Positions 1-9,902 of a DNA stretch of 43,500 nucleotides are shown piece by piece; position 1 is the stretch's first letter, and every line of letters begins with the position of its first letter. This DNA comes from Candidatus Coprocola pullicola (GTDB taxonomy: Bacteria; Bacillota; Clostridia; Lachnospirales; Anaerotignaceae): positions 1 through 43,500 of the forward strand of contig DVLQ01000057.1 of the NCBI GenBank assembly GCA_018715395.1, in the 5' to 3' direction. A model generated the notes under the pieces. The model was not told the origin of the DNA, did not search any database, and worked only from the letters and a program-made list of their open reading frames with translations. The translations under genes were made by a program, and so were the position numbers.

Positions 1-182
1 CATCAAGCTGTCCCCTCGTAAAAGTGGCCTGTTTTTTGGGTTAAGGAATAGGACAACCGAGGGGCCGAGGCTCAAAAAAGCCCGGAATATCAAGGAAAAT
101 CATCGCTCAGACGATTGAAGTACGGTCTCAAAGCAGCTAGACGTGCGCCACAATTTTCAAAGAGATAATTTGGCTGTATATC
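1..182 (+). ncRNA. 3' portion of an unidentified structured RNA (5' end outside window)
   Basis: No ORF; visibly more GC-rich than flanking intergenic DNA; nested complementary segments CCCCTCG(12-18)/CGAGGGG(58-64), CCTGTT(28-33)/AATAGG(47-52), GGCT(69-72)/AGCC(79-82), ATCG(102-105)/CGAT(112-115); followed by a strong intrinsic terminator. Family not recognised. Confidence 0.5.
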
Positions 183-217
183 AAACCCCCAAGAATACTA
201 TATTCTTGGGGGTTTTT
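183..217 (+). terminator. Rho-independent terminator after the left-edge RNA
   Basis: Perfect 12-bp stem CCCCCAAGAATA-cta-TATTCTTGGGGG followed by TTTTT. Confidence 0.9.
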
Positions 218-249
218 GTATAAAGAAAATTACTCATTAGATGCATAAA

Positions 250-720
250 AAAGCCTTCCGGCATTGAGGCAGAAGTGATATGAGTACATAGTTTATTGTA
301 TACAAAATGGAATTGTAAATAAATTACTCGAAAATATAGTAGAAAAGTGTTTTATGAAAGCAATAGAGGAAATATTGAGTAAGCGAAAAGGAATGAATAT
401 ATGAAAGGTAGAAGTATGTCTAAATGATGTATATGTGTTTGTAGAGATACTGACTAAAATGAGTGTAGCAAGTTTTATGGAGTATTTGAAAGAGAAAAAT
501 AGTAGGGTGTTATAGGAACAATTTTATGAATTGAAATACAAATATGGAAACAGAGAACTTTGATGTAAAGGCTATGATACAGCAGTAAAAAATGCAGATA
601 ATATATATCAAATCAATTAAGAGAAAATCAATTAGAATAACAGCTGACACTAGAGTTGAAAAAATCTTTTAAAGGTATCAGATAATACAAGCACAGCTGG
701 TAGACTAGGTTATGTGTTTA
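250..720 (+). pseudogene. Decayed IS200/IS605-family tnpA remnant, copy 1
   Basis: Frame-broken translation retains stretches such as 'EILTKMSVASFMEYLKEKNSRVL' and 'LKYKYGNREL'; DNA similar to 930-1390 and 24490-24985. Confidence 0.65.
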
Positions 721-929
721 GGTATAAGCAAGCAATGAAGGGCTATGTTCGCATAGCAAAACTACTTGCTAGAGATTTTGTATGTAGAAAATTATGTGAT
801 AGTTGTGTGGTTTTATGAAGTATTCCGATGATGAGGAGGAAAGAGAAATTCCATTCGATTATCATAAAATTGTAGTATGCCAACTGAAAAAATAATAAAA
901 AGAGATCCATATGTGAGGATTATGAATAT

Positions 930-1390
930 ATATAGTTTATTGTATACAAAATGAAACTGCAAACATTACATTGCATTTGTATCGAAATATAGAAAAAAGG
1001 TATTTTGCTGTAAAAAAGAAAAGTAGTAGAAAGAAATATTGACAAAATTGTGCCAATGGAAAGGAATAAAGATATGAAAGTAAGAAGTTTGCCTAAATTA
1101 CATATATACGCAGATAGAGATACTGTTCAAATCGCATATCAAGTTCTATAGAATATTGGAAAGAAAAAGCAGTATAATAAATTGAAATACAAATGCAGAA
1201 ATAAAGTGTTTTGATATCAGGGCTACTATGTTGATACAATAGGAAAGATACAGACGCAATTACAGGACATATAAAGAAAAAGCAGCTGAGAGAACAATTA
1301 ACATCAAGATAAAAAAGCTCTTTGGTGATATACAGCTAGCAGACTATGTTGTGTGTTTACATATAAAAATAGAGAGCTATATCTAACCAT
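930..1390 (+). pseudogene. Decayed IS200/IS605-family tnpA remnant, copy 2
   Basis: Shares 'ATAGTTTATTGTATACAAAATG' and downstream blocks with copy 1; no intact ORF. Confidence 0.65.
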
Positions 1391-2010
1391 CTGTTGAGGA
1401 GAGGGTTATTTTTTGCAGATTAAGAAATATTGTTAAAATAAGGTATTAAAGTCATTAGAAGTAATCAACAAAAAGATATTAAAACAATGAGGTATGAACA
1501 AATAGAAAAGTAGAGATATATGACCAAGAAATTAAATTTATGAGTTGGTATATAACATGATTTTATATTTAAGAAAAAGACGCCATTTTAATGATATATA
1601 TTTTTTCCCAAAACTAGTTTTACAAATAATTTATAGGAAAAAATGATATTGTATTTTTTATAAGGACACATAAAAGAAAAGTAAGTTTATGTCAAAATAT
1701 AAAATTGATTTTTTGAGAAAGTTAGAAAACAATTCTAATAAATTTGCCATTTTTAGGTTTGATATAGTTGAAAAGCAAAAAATAATACAAAATTTATATG
1801 AAAAAATATATTATATTTATGAATATTTATTTTATCTATGAGAAAATGACTGCATTATATAATAGATTGTATTTCATATAAGGACAAAAAAAATACTGCA
1901 CGAAAAAAATATATTTTATGGATAAAATCATATTCAATTTCAGCAATATTTTTAAAAATTGTTTATTTTGTATAAATACAATGAAGTAATGATGATAAAA
2001 GAAAACGATA

Positions 2011-2039
2011 TTGACGAAACGAAAAACTGTTTATATAAT
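2011..2039 (+). promoter_or_regulatory. Putative sigmaA promoter for ridA-ilvA
   Basis: TTGACG-N17-TATAAT. Confidence 0.75.
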
Positions 2040-2100
2040 AAAAGTATAGTAATGAACAGTAAAAATATCATTATATATTTATGAATTGGAGGAATTTAAA

Positions 2101-2481
2101 ATGTTTAAAGTAACAAATACAACAAAAGCACCTGCAGCAATCGGACCTTATTCTCAAGCTATTGCATATAATGGCTTTTTATTTGCATCAGGACAAGTTC
2201 CCATTGATCCAGCAGTAGGAGATGTAACAGCAAAGGGTATTGTAGAACAGGCAGAACAAGTGATGAAAAATATTTCAGCCATATTGGAAGAAAATGGTAT
2301 TGGTTTTGAAAATGTTATTAAAACAACTTGTTTTTTAGCTGATATGGGAGATTTTCAAACATTTAATGAAGTATATGCAAAATACTTTGTCAATAAACCA
2401 GCGCGTTCTTGTGTTGCTGTAAAGGAATTGCCTAAAAAAGTATTATGTGAGGTAGAAGTCATTGCGGCATTGAATCAATAA
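2101..2481 (+). CDS. ridA: RidA family reactive intermediate/imine deaminase
   Basis: 'APAAIGPYSQAIAYNGFLFASGQVPIDP...PARSCVAVKELPKKVLCEVEVIA'; start moved to ATG 2101 after TGGAGGAATTTAAA. Confidence 0.93.
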   Translation: MFKVTNTTKAPAAIGPYSQAIAYNGFLFASGQVPIDPAVGDVTAKGIVEQAEQVMKNISAILEENGIGFENVIKTTCFLADMGDFQTFNEVYAKYFVNKPARSCVAVKELPKKVLCEVEVIAALNQ

Positions 2482-2517
2482 AAAAACAAACATCAAACAA
2501 AATTGGAGGGGAAAGAA

Positions 2518-3714
2518 ATGGTTACATTAGAAATGATAAAAGACGCGAAGGAAGTCTTGAAAAAAGTAGCACGCTCTACACCAGTGATATCAGCGCCAAA
2601 AATTGGTGAAAATGTTTCTATTAAAGCAGAAAATTTACAATTAACAGGTTCTTTTAAACTAAGAGGTGCGTATTACAAAATTTCCTCTCTTACACCAGAA
2701 GAAAAAGCAAAAGGCGTGATCGCTTGTTCTGCCGGAAATCATGCACAAGGTGTTGCATTATCTGCTACAAAAAATGGCATTAAATCTACTATTTGTATTC
2801 CGGCTGGAGCTCCTCTTTCAAAAGTGGAAGCAACAAGAGGATATGGCGGAGATGTTGTATTAGTACCCGGCGTGTATGATGACGCTTATGCAAAAGCAGT
2901 GGAACTGACAGAAAAAAACGGATATACATTTGTGCATCCTTTTAATGATGAAAAAGTAATTGCAGGACAAGGCACTATAGGGCTTGAAATATTAGAACAA
3001 GAACCGGATGTGGAAGCTGTGTTTGTTCCAATTGGGGGCGGTGGCTTGATTAGCGGTGTTGCTTGTGCGATTAAGTCTGTAAAACCGGAATGTAAAGTAT
3101 ATGGCGTTCAGGCGGCTGGTGCTCCAAGTATGTTTGATTCTATCAATAAAGGAGAAATTATCGAACTGGCAAATGTATCTACTATTGCAGATGGCATTGC
3201 TGTAAAAAAACCAGGAGACTTGACATTTGAAATGTGTCAAAAATATGTAGATGGTATTGTGACAGTAACCGAAGATGAAATTGCGACTGCTATACTGGCA
3301 TTGATGGAAATGCAAAAAACGGTATCAGAAGGTGCAGGAGCAACAAGCGTTGCTGCTGTTATGTTTGATAAAGTTCCAGAAGTAAAAGGAAAAAATATTG
3401 TTTGTATTGTTTCTGGTGGTAATATTGATGTGAGCATATTATCAAGAGTGATTACAAAGGGCTTAACAAAAACAGGCAGGATTACAGAAGTAACAACAAA
3501 GGTAGTTGATAAACCGGGACAGTTGATTCATTTGTTACAGTTGGTATCTGATGTGGGTGCAAACATTATTAGTATAGATCATCAAAGAGAAGATAAAAAA
3601 TCAGAAATAAATTCTTGTATTGTTTCTATGGTATTGGAAACAAGAAATATCATGCATTCAGAAGAACTTTGTAAAACTTTACAAGACAATGGTTATGAAA
3701 TATTTGAGTCCTAA
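2518..3714 (+). CDS. ilvA: Threonine ammonia-lyase (PLP-dependent, C-terminal ACT-like region)
   Basis: 'SFKLRGAYYKI' PLP lysine region, 'GGGGLISG' loop; RBS GGAGGGG before ATG 2518. Confidence 0.92.
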   Translation: MVTLEMIKDAKEVLKKVARSTPVISAPKIGENVSIKAENLQLTGSFKLRGAYYKISSLTPEEKAKGVIACSAGNHAQGVALSATKNGIKSTICIPAGAPLSKVEATRGYGGDVVLVPGVYDDAYAKAVELTEKNGYTFVHPFNDEKVIAGQGTIGLEILEQEPDVEAVFVPIGGGGLISGVACAIKSVKPECKVYGVQAAGAPSMFDSINKGEIIELANVSTIADGIAVKKPGDLTFEMCQKYVDGIVTVTEDEIATAILALMEMQKTVSEGAGATSVAAVMFDKVPEVKGKNIVCIVSGGNIDVSILSRVITKGLTKTGRITEVTTKVVDKPGQLIHLLQLVSDVGANIISIDHQREDKKSEINSCIVSMVLETRNIMHSEELCKTLQDNGYEIFES

Positions 3715-3740
3715 ATAAAAAGATATAGGTTGTGTTTTTT

Positions 3741-3769
3741 AGGCTGTTGATAAAATCGACAGCCTTTTT
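3741..3769 (+). terminator. Intrinsic terminator after ilvA
   Basis: AGGCTGTTGAT-aaa-ATCGACAGCCT followed by T tract. Confidence 0.85.
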
Positions 3770-3837
3770 GTATTTGAAAATGATATTGTTCAATAATTTT
3801 TTTTATGATATAATAACTCGATTAAGGAGGGGAAAAT

Positions 3838-4548
3838 ATGGGAAAAAGTGGTGTAGTTGCCAAAGCTTTAAAAACAGCATTTCCTTATACTATACCAATA
3901 TTTGCAGGGTTTTGGTTTTTAGGATTGACTTATGGTATTTATATGAATGTATCTGGTTTTAGCTTTTGGTATCCTGCTATTATGAGTTTGATTATATATG
4001 CAGGTTCTTTAGAGTTTGTAGCAGTGAGTTTTCTTTTATCACCATTTCAACCGCTGCAAGTATTGATTATGGTGCTAATGATACAAGCAAGACATTTATT
4101 TTATGGTATTTCTATGTTAGACAAATATAAAAATATGGGGTGGAAAAAATGGTATTTGATGTTTGGGATGTGTGATGAAAGTTTTTCCATTAATTATTCA
4201 ACAAATATTCCAGAGGATGTAGATGAAGGTTGGTTTATGTTTTGGGTTACGTTTTTGAATCATTTTTATTGGTTTTCGGGAGCCACATTGGGCGGGTTGC
4301 TAGGTTCTTTTATGACATTTAATACAAATGGACTTGATTTTGCCATGACAGCTATGTTTGTAGTAATTTTTTTGGAACAGTTTTTAAAAGAGAAAAAGCA
4401 CTGGACAGCATTGATAGGATTTGGGAGCGCCTTTGTGTGTCGTATTTTATTTGGTGCAGATAGTTTTATGATACCTACAATGACAGCAATATTATTATTT
4501 TTGACAATATTTCGAAAACCAATTGAAAAAGAGGGAGGATTTTCATGA
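3838..4548 (+). CDS. azlC: AzlC family branched-chain amino acid exporter subunit
   Basis: Multi-TM protein with '[10 protein letters not shown]...[12 protein letters not shown]'; RBS AAGGAGGGG. Confidence 0.88.
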   Translation: MGKSGVVAKALKTAFPYTIPIFAGFWFLGLTYGIYMNVSGFSFWYPAIMSLIIYAGSLEFVAVSFLLSPFQPLQVLIMVLMIQARHLFYGISMLDKYKNMGWKKWYLMFGMCDESFSINYSTNIPEDVDEGWFMFWVTFLNHFYWFSGATLGGLLGSFMTFNTNGLDFAMTAMFVVIFLEQFLKEKKHWTALIGFGSAFVCRILFGADSFMIPTMTAILLFLTIFRKPIEKEGGFS

Positions 4549-4877
4549 CAACAATGCAGCAATTTATTACAATAGGCATTTGTGTGTTTGGTACAGTTTT
4601 AACACGATGTCTGCCTTTTTTTATATTTTCGTCTAAAAAACCTACCCCTGTTTATGTACAATATTTAGGAAAAGCATTGCCATCTGCAATTTTTGCTATG
4701 TTGGTGGTATATTGTTTGAAAAATGTTAGTATTTTTTCAGGAAGTCATGGTATATCAGAGGCAGTGTCTATTATTGCAGTAGTAGCTCTACATATTTGGA
4801 AAAGACAGATGCTTTTTTCTATTGCAGGAGGAACTATTTGTTATATGTTATTGGTACAATTTATTTTTACTCAATAA
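4545..4877 (+). CDS. azlD: AzlD-like branched-chain amino acid transport subunit
   Basis: Small 4-TM-like protein overlapping azlC by 4 nt; 'TRCLPFFIF...[20 protein letters not shown]'. Confidence 0.88.
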   Translation: MTTMQQFITIGICVFGTVLTRCLPFFIFSSKKPTPVYVQYLGKALPSAIFAMLVVYCLKNVSIFSGSHGISEAVSIIAVVALHIWKRQMLFSIAGGTICYMLLVQFIFTQ

Positions 4878-4915
4878 AAAGAAAGAATTATGATAAAGTA
4901 TATTTCGGTATGTGG

Positions 4916-4937
4916 AAAAAGTCCATTTGGACTTTTT
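4916..4937 (+). terminator. Intrinsic terminator after azlD
   Basis: AAAAAGTCC-attt-GGACTTTTT. Confidence 0.8.
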
Positions 4938-5461
4938 AAGTAAAGCCTTATTTTAATAAGATTTTTTATACTGCTTATGAAAAAACGTTTCTTTCTTTAT
5001 CAGAATTATTTTTTCTGCATTCGCTTTGGGAACTGCTACATCAAAATGTTTCTAAAAGACAAAGAGATCACTAATTTTATATAAGCTTTACATTTGTTAA
5101 AGTCTTGAAATATGGGCTTTTTTTGTTAGAAATAAATTTGGTCTGTGTATTATATTGACAGAACACTTGGTCGCTAAAACCATTCCGCCAATAAAAAGAA
5201 CTTTTTTGATAGTCTGGAATATACAACAAAGTATATTCTTTTTTTTGTAAAAAAATGGCACAAAAAGTCAGTATGTATTTTGATTTTTTAGTCATACTAG
5301 AATTGATATTATTTAATTAAAAGACTAATTATGAAAAGTTAAATCTAAAACAATCTTTAAATGAATTGCATAGAGGCATTTCAGATATATTTGAACATTG
5401 AAAACTGCATGATAATAAGAGCATCTAAGGCACTTTGAAAGGAGAGATTTATAGAAAAAAG

Positions 5462-6455
5462 TTAAGCCGCTGAGATAGATGCTTGTCCAGATTTCTCTAT
5501 TACGAAGATTAGACTTATAAATTGTTTGGCGGTGTGGAATAATGCAACATTGTAATGCTTTTTTTCAAAATGTTTCTTTTTTAAGTATATATCCTGGACA
5601 TATTTAGTGGCATTGTAAAGGGTATCATGTAGATATTTAGAACTTAGCTTTTCCATAAACAAGTGTCTTATCAGCAGAGTTAAAATGGCTGAAACCTCCA
5701 ATCTCAGCAATAATCATGGCGTCTCTCCGATAATAGATACTAAGAAGAATAAGAGCAGGAATTTGGATTTATTACTCTATAATCCTTTTTATTTCGGATT
5801 GAATTTCATCAATGTCAACAGTTAGTTTCTGAATGAAATTTAGTTTCAAAGATTTTGCAGGTATGACAGAGCCAATAGAGCTTTTGGCATTCTCTCGGCA
5901 CTATATTTGTGATAATGTCTTTTTAATGCTTTGGAAAGTAGATTTGTTAATCTTGTGATATTAGTAGAGGTTATATGAGAATCATTGGGAAATTGAGAGC
6001 ATAAACAGACGCCATATGAAGTGTAGGAACCTAGAAAACAGAAAATTTCAGTTTTGTCTGTTCCTTTACTTTATCAAAACGATCATAGATGAGTGATTTT
6101 ATTTTTTCATTATGGTAAGATGTATCTGCATGAGATATCATCATAGTGGTCATGGTATGAATTATATGCTTTTTTGTCGTTCTAATACTAAGACTTTTTC
6201 TATAAAGATTAGTATGTAACGGATTAATAAGGTAGGTCTGGAAAGCTTTATCAAAAAGAAATTCCATAAAATTGTAACTGTAGCAGCTAGTACTACTTTT
6301 ACTTTAGTCAAGCCACAAATAAGGTTTCAAAACATTTGCTGTTGTTAGAGATAGTAAAAGATTTGAATCATATTTTTTTATCCCAGTTTGTGATAAAGCA
6401 ATCTGGTTTGTATTTGGTCACATTAATTTCAACGTAAATACTCTTTAAAATCAAT
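5462..6455 (-). pseudogene. Decayed IS110-family transposase
   Basis: Minus-strand translation across stops/frameshifts gives IS110-like blocks: 'VEINVTKYKPDCFITNWD', 'LINPLHTNLYRKSLSIRTTK', 'DTSYHNEKIKSLIYDRFDKVKEQTKLK', 'PTLHMASVYAL', 'HYNVALFHTAKQFISLIFVIEKSGQ'. Confidence 0.85.
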
Positions 6456-6677
6456 ATTTGATACACGATACTCTTTGCGATTGTCACTTCGCTCTAAATA
6501 AACTCTCATGGGCTATCTAATTGATTAACAAATATACGGTTATGGTTAGCTCCTTTTAAGAACCATTAATTGATAGGCGGTGATAGCTAATTTACAGCAT
6601 CTCCAACAGTATAGCATACAGTCCTTGGAGAGGGACTATAAACACTACTACTTTATCATATGAGGATGATGAAAAAA

Positions 6678-7307
6678 ATGGATATTTATATAAAGCCAAA
6701 AGAAAAAGTAATGATAACAGGTCGAAAAAATGTATATTTAAAAGATATAGGAGAACTTTTGATTGCAGGACAAACAGCAGGAAATTTAGAAAATTTAGTG
6801 GTATTTCAAATTCCTGAAGAAAGAGAAAAAACATATTTGCTTAGTATCATTACCATAATACAGGAAATTACAAAAAATTTTCCTAATTCTACTGTCAATA
6901 ACGTAGGTGAAAAAGATATATTAGTAACATATAAACAAAAAAATCAGCCTCAGAATAAATTTTGGCTTTATACAAAAGTAGCTTTTGTATCACTGATATT
7001 GTTAACAGGGGCGTCTACTTCCATTATGTCTTTTCATTCAGATGCAGAAATGCCTAAAATTTTTCAAAATTATTATACAATATTTTTTGGAGAAAGCACC
7101 ACATCGCCTTTGATACTAGAAATTCCTTATACCATTGGGCTGGGAACGGGTATTATATTATTTTTTAATCATTTTTCAAAAAAATATATTACAAAAGACC
7201 CAACTCCTATTGAAATTGAAATGACAACATATGATAAAGAAACAAATGCTAGTATTATAGATGCTTTGAATCAAAAAAACAGTCAAAAAAGCGGTGAAAG
7301 TTCATGA
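6678..7307 (+). CDS. spoVAA: Stage V sporulation protein AA
   Basis: Size, membrane topology and position at the head of a spoVA operon; N-term 'IYIKPKEKVMITGRKNVYLKDIGEL'. Start chosen over ATG 6660. Confidence 0.85.
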   Translation: MDIYIKPKEKVMITGRKNVYLKDIGELLIAGQTAGNLENLVVFQIPEEREKTYLLSIITIIQEITKNFPNSTVNNVGEKDILVTYKQKNQPQNKFWLYTKVAFVSLILLTGASTSIMSFHSDAEMPKIFQNYYTIFFGESTTSPLILEIPYTIGLGTGIILFFNHFSKKYITKDPTPIEIEMTTYDKETNASIIDALNQKNSQKSGESS

Positions 7308-7738
7308 ATCTATTTTTTCAAATACTTTTGGTCATTATGGGATTTTCTGCAGGAGGCATTGTATCAGCAGGCACTTTTGCTTTTATTTCTGCAATTGGTA
7401 TTGTGCCGCGTATGGCAAAAAGAACAGGTACTCAAAAATACATTCCTTTTTATGAAGATGTCATTACAATAGGAGGTATTTTTGGAACGACTACTATGTT
7501 TATAAATTATTATTTGCCTATAGGAAGTGTGATTGCGGCATTTTTGGCTTTTACAAATGGCATTTTTGTAGGATGTCTTGCTATTGCATTGGCAGAAGTA
7601 CTTAATGTGATTCCTATTTTTTTAAGACGTTCTCGTATCACAGCAGGAATTCCTATACTCATTTGTGCCATTGCATTTGGAAAGATGATAGGCGCTTTAT
7701 TATATTTTATAATAGATGGGTTTTATATGATGCAATAA
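7304..7738 (+). CDS. spoVAB: Stage V sporulation protein AB
   Basis: Overlaps spoVAA; 'GFSAGGIVSAGTFAFISAIGIVPRMAKRT'. Confidence 0.88.
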   Translation: MNLFFQILLVIMGFSAGGIVSAGTFAFISAIGIVPRMAKRTGTQKYIPFYEDVITIGGIFGTTTMFINYYLPIGSVIAAFLAFTNGIFVGCLAIALAEVLNVIPIFLRRSRITAGIPILICAIAFGKMIGALLYFIIDGFYMMQ

Positions 7739-7756
7739 TAAAGGAGGAATGAATAT

Positions 7757-8203
7757 ATGGAAGAAACAACCCAAGCAAAACAAGCTTATGACAAAATGGT
7801 AAAAGAGGCATCTCCCAATAGCCCGATTGTGCTTAATTGTATAAAAGCTTTTGTATCAGGAGGAATCATATGTGTGATAGGGCAGATGCTAAGAAATTAT
7901 ATTGAAAGATTTTCTTTGGGAGAGGATACGACTTCTTTACTGGTATGTATTATATTGATATTAGCTTCCGCCATACTAACAGGAGCCGGAATTTATGGAA
8001 AATTGGGGAAATTCTGTGGAGCAGGAACTATTGTTCCGATTACTGGTTTTGCAAATTCCGTTGTATCGCCTGCGATTGAGTTTAAAAAGGAAGGTCTTGT
8101 ATTTGGTATGGCGGCAAAAATGTTTTTGATTGCAGGACCAGTCATTGTTTATGGTACATTGACGTCTATATTGGTAGGTATCGTATATTATTTCATAGGT
8201 TGA
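7757..8203 (+). CDS. spoVAC: Stage V sporulation protein AC
   Basis: 'KAFVSGGIICVIGQ...GIYGKLGKFCGAGTIVPITGFANSVVSPAIEFKKEGLVFGMAAKMF'. Confidence 0.95.
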   Translation: MEETTQAKQAYDKMVKEASPNSPIVLNCIKAFVSGGIICVIGQMLRNYIERFSLGEDTTSLLVCIILILASAILTGAGIYGKLGKFCGAGTIVPITGFANSVVSPAIEFKKEGLVFGMAAKMFLIAGPVIVYGTLTSILVGIVYYFIG

Positions 8204-8216
8204 GGAGTGAAGACAG

Positions 8217-9236
8217 ATGAAAAATAAAAAAATAGGCAGTCAAACTGTAAGATTGTCTGAACCGGTAATCATTGCCGGGGTGGGTGCAGTAGTAGGACCA
8301 AAAGAAGGCGAAGGACCCCTGGGGGGACTTTTTGATAAAGTGGCAGAAGATGCTCTGTATGGAGAAGATAGCTGGGAAAAGGCAGAAAGCAAATTTGTAA
8401 CAGAAGCGTTACAGATTGCTGTAGAAAAATCCGGGAAAAAAATGGAAGATATGGATTATATATTATGTGGTGATTTATTAAACCAATGTGCCGGAACAAC
8501 ATTTGGTATTAAAGACTTTAAGGTGCCTTATTTTGGTTTATTTGGCGCTTGTTCCACCATGGGAGAGTCTATGAGTTTAGGAGCGATGCTAGTGGATGGA
8601 GGTTTTGCAAAAAATGTATTGGTAGGCGCTTCCAGCCATTTTTGCGCATCAGAAAAACAGTTTCGTTTTCCTCTTGCTCTAGGCACACAAAGACCGCCAA
8701 GCGCTACTTGGACAGTAACGGGAGATGGCTCTGCTGTATTATCAAAAGAAGGAAAGGGACCAGTGATAACAGAAATTACAACAGGCAAAATTATGGATAT
8801 GGGTGTGACAGATACAATGAATATGGGAGCGGCTATGGCTCCAGCAGCAGTCAATGTATTAACGGCTCATTTTAAAGATACAGGAAGACAACCTAGTTAT
8901 TATGATGTAATTGCTACAGGAGATTTGGGATATATTGGAAAACAGCTTGTGATAGAGTTGATGGCAAAAGAAGGCTATGAAATGGGTGAAAACTATACAG
9001 ATTGTGGCATTGAAATTTTTGACAAAGAAAGCCAGGATACCCATGCAGGAGGAAGTGGATGCGCTTGTTCGGCTGTGACATTTACAAGTTATTTTTATAA
9101 AAAGTTGATGGAAGGAAGCATTGGCAGAATGCTTTTTATACCCACAGGAGCATTGATGAGTCCTACTACATCACAACAAGGCTCTACCATTCCGGGCATT
9201 GCCCATGGCGTTGTGATAGAAGGCAGAGCAGAATAG
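8217..9236 (+). CDS. spoVAD: Stage V sporulation protein AD (thiolase-like fold)
   Basis: 'GPKEGEGPLGGLFDKV...GACSTMGESMSLGAMLVDGGFAKNVLVGASSHFC...HAGGSGCACSA'. Confidence 0.96.
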   Translation: MKNKKIGSQTVRLSEPVIIAGVGAVVGPKEGEGPLGGLFDKVAEDALYGEDSWEKAESKFVTEALQIAVEKSGKKMEDMDYILCGDLLNQCAGTTFGIKDFKVPYFGLFGACSTMGESMSLGAMLVDGGFAKNVLVGASSHFCASEKQFRFPLALGTQRPPSATWTVTGDGSAVLSKEGKGPVITEITTGKIMDMGVTDTMNMGAAMAPAAVNVLTAHFKDTGRQPSYYDVIATGDLGYIGKQLVIELMAKEGYEMGENYTDCGIEIFDKESQDTHAGGSGCACSAVTFTSYFYKKLMEGSIGRMLFIPTGALMSPTTSQQGSTIPGIAHGVVIEGRAE

Positions 9237-9248
9237 GAGGAAGTGTCT

Positions 9249-9602
9249 ATGGAATTAGTAAAAGCATTTTTAGTAGGCGGTTTGATTTGTGTGGCAGGGC
9301 AAATACTGATTGATAAAACAAAATTAATGTCAGGCAGAATATTAGTATTGTTTGTATGTTTAGGCTGTATATTAGGCGGATTGGGAATATATGACTCCAT
9401 TGAACAGTTTGGCGGCGCCGGAGCAACAGTTCCCTTGACAGGATTTGGTTATAATTTGGCAAAGGGAGTAATGGAAGAGGTAGATGCCATTGGATTTTTA
9501 GGAATTTTTACAGGAGGTATGAAGGCGGCGGCAGGAGGCATTACAGCAGCAGTGGTATTTGCTTTTTTGACAGCTCTTGTATGCAATCCAAAAGAAAAAT
9601 AA
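9249..9602 (+). CDS. spoVAE: Stage V sporulation protein AE
   Basis: 'LVKAFLVGGLICVAGQILIDKTKL...GGAGATVPLTGFGYNLAKGVMEEV'; RBS AGGAGG before ATG 9249. Confidence 0.93.
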   Translation: MELVKAFLVGGLICVAGQILIDKTKLMSGRILVLFVCLGCILGGLGIYDSIEQFGGAGATVPLTGFGYNLAKGVMEEVDAIGFLGIFTGGMKAAAGGITAAVVFAFLTALVCNPKEK

Positions 9603-9734
9603 GTCTATTAAAAACAAAAAAACTTTTATGATAGTATAAGCAATCAAACAATATTTAAAAAATTTATTTTTTTAAATAAATTTTTTATCATAAAATGATA
9701 TATTTTACCTGAAAAAAATAAATAATATTATGAA

Positions 9735-9772
9735 ACACTTATACTTTTATCAAAAGTATGGGTGTTTTTTTT
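9735..9772 (+). terminator. Intrinsic terminator downstream of spoVA operon
   Basis: ACACTTATACTTTT-atc-AAAAGTATGGGTGT followed by T tract. Confidence 0.85.
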
Positions 9773-9902
9773 AGAAATTAATAGATTGAAATATCACTAT
9801 AAGTCATAAAAAGAAATATATAAAATTTGGAATAAAATATTGATATATTAATTTTTTTTTAAATCAGATGCTTTTTTGAATATAATGTGATATACTATGT
9901 AA

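Noticed and set aside
5077-5295. Minus-strand 72-aa ORF as a small gene
   Set aside because: No recognisable domain or clear RBS; lies in an AT-rich gap next to decayed transposon DNA.
5462-6267. The separate minus-strand ORFs (82 aa and 78 aa) as individual small proteins
   Set aside because: They read as non-contiguous fragments of one IS110 transposase interrupted by stops and frameshifts.
8528-9462. Several antisense ORFs opposite spoVAD/spoVAE
   Set aside because: Long conserved genes on the plus strand explain the region; antisense ORFs have no RBS or recognisable domains.
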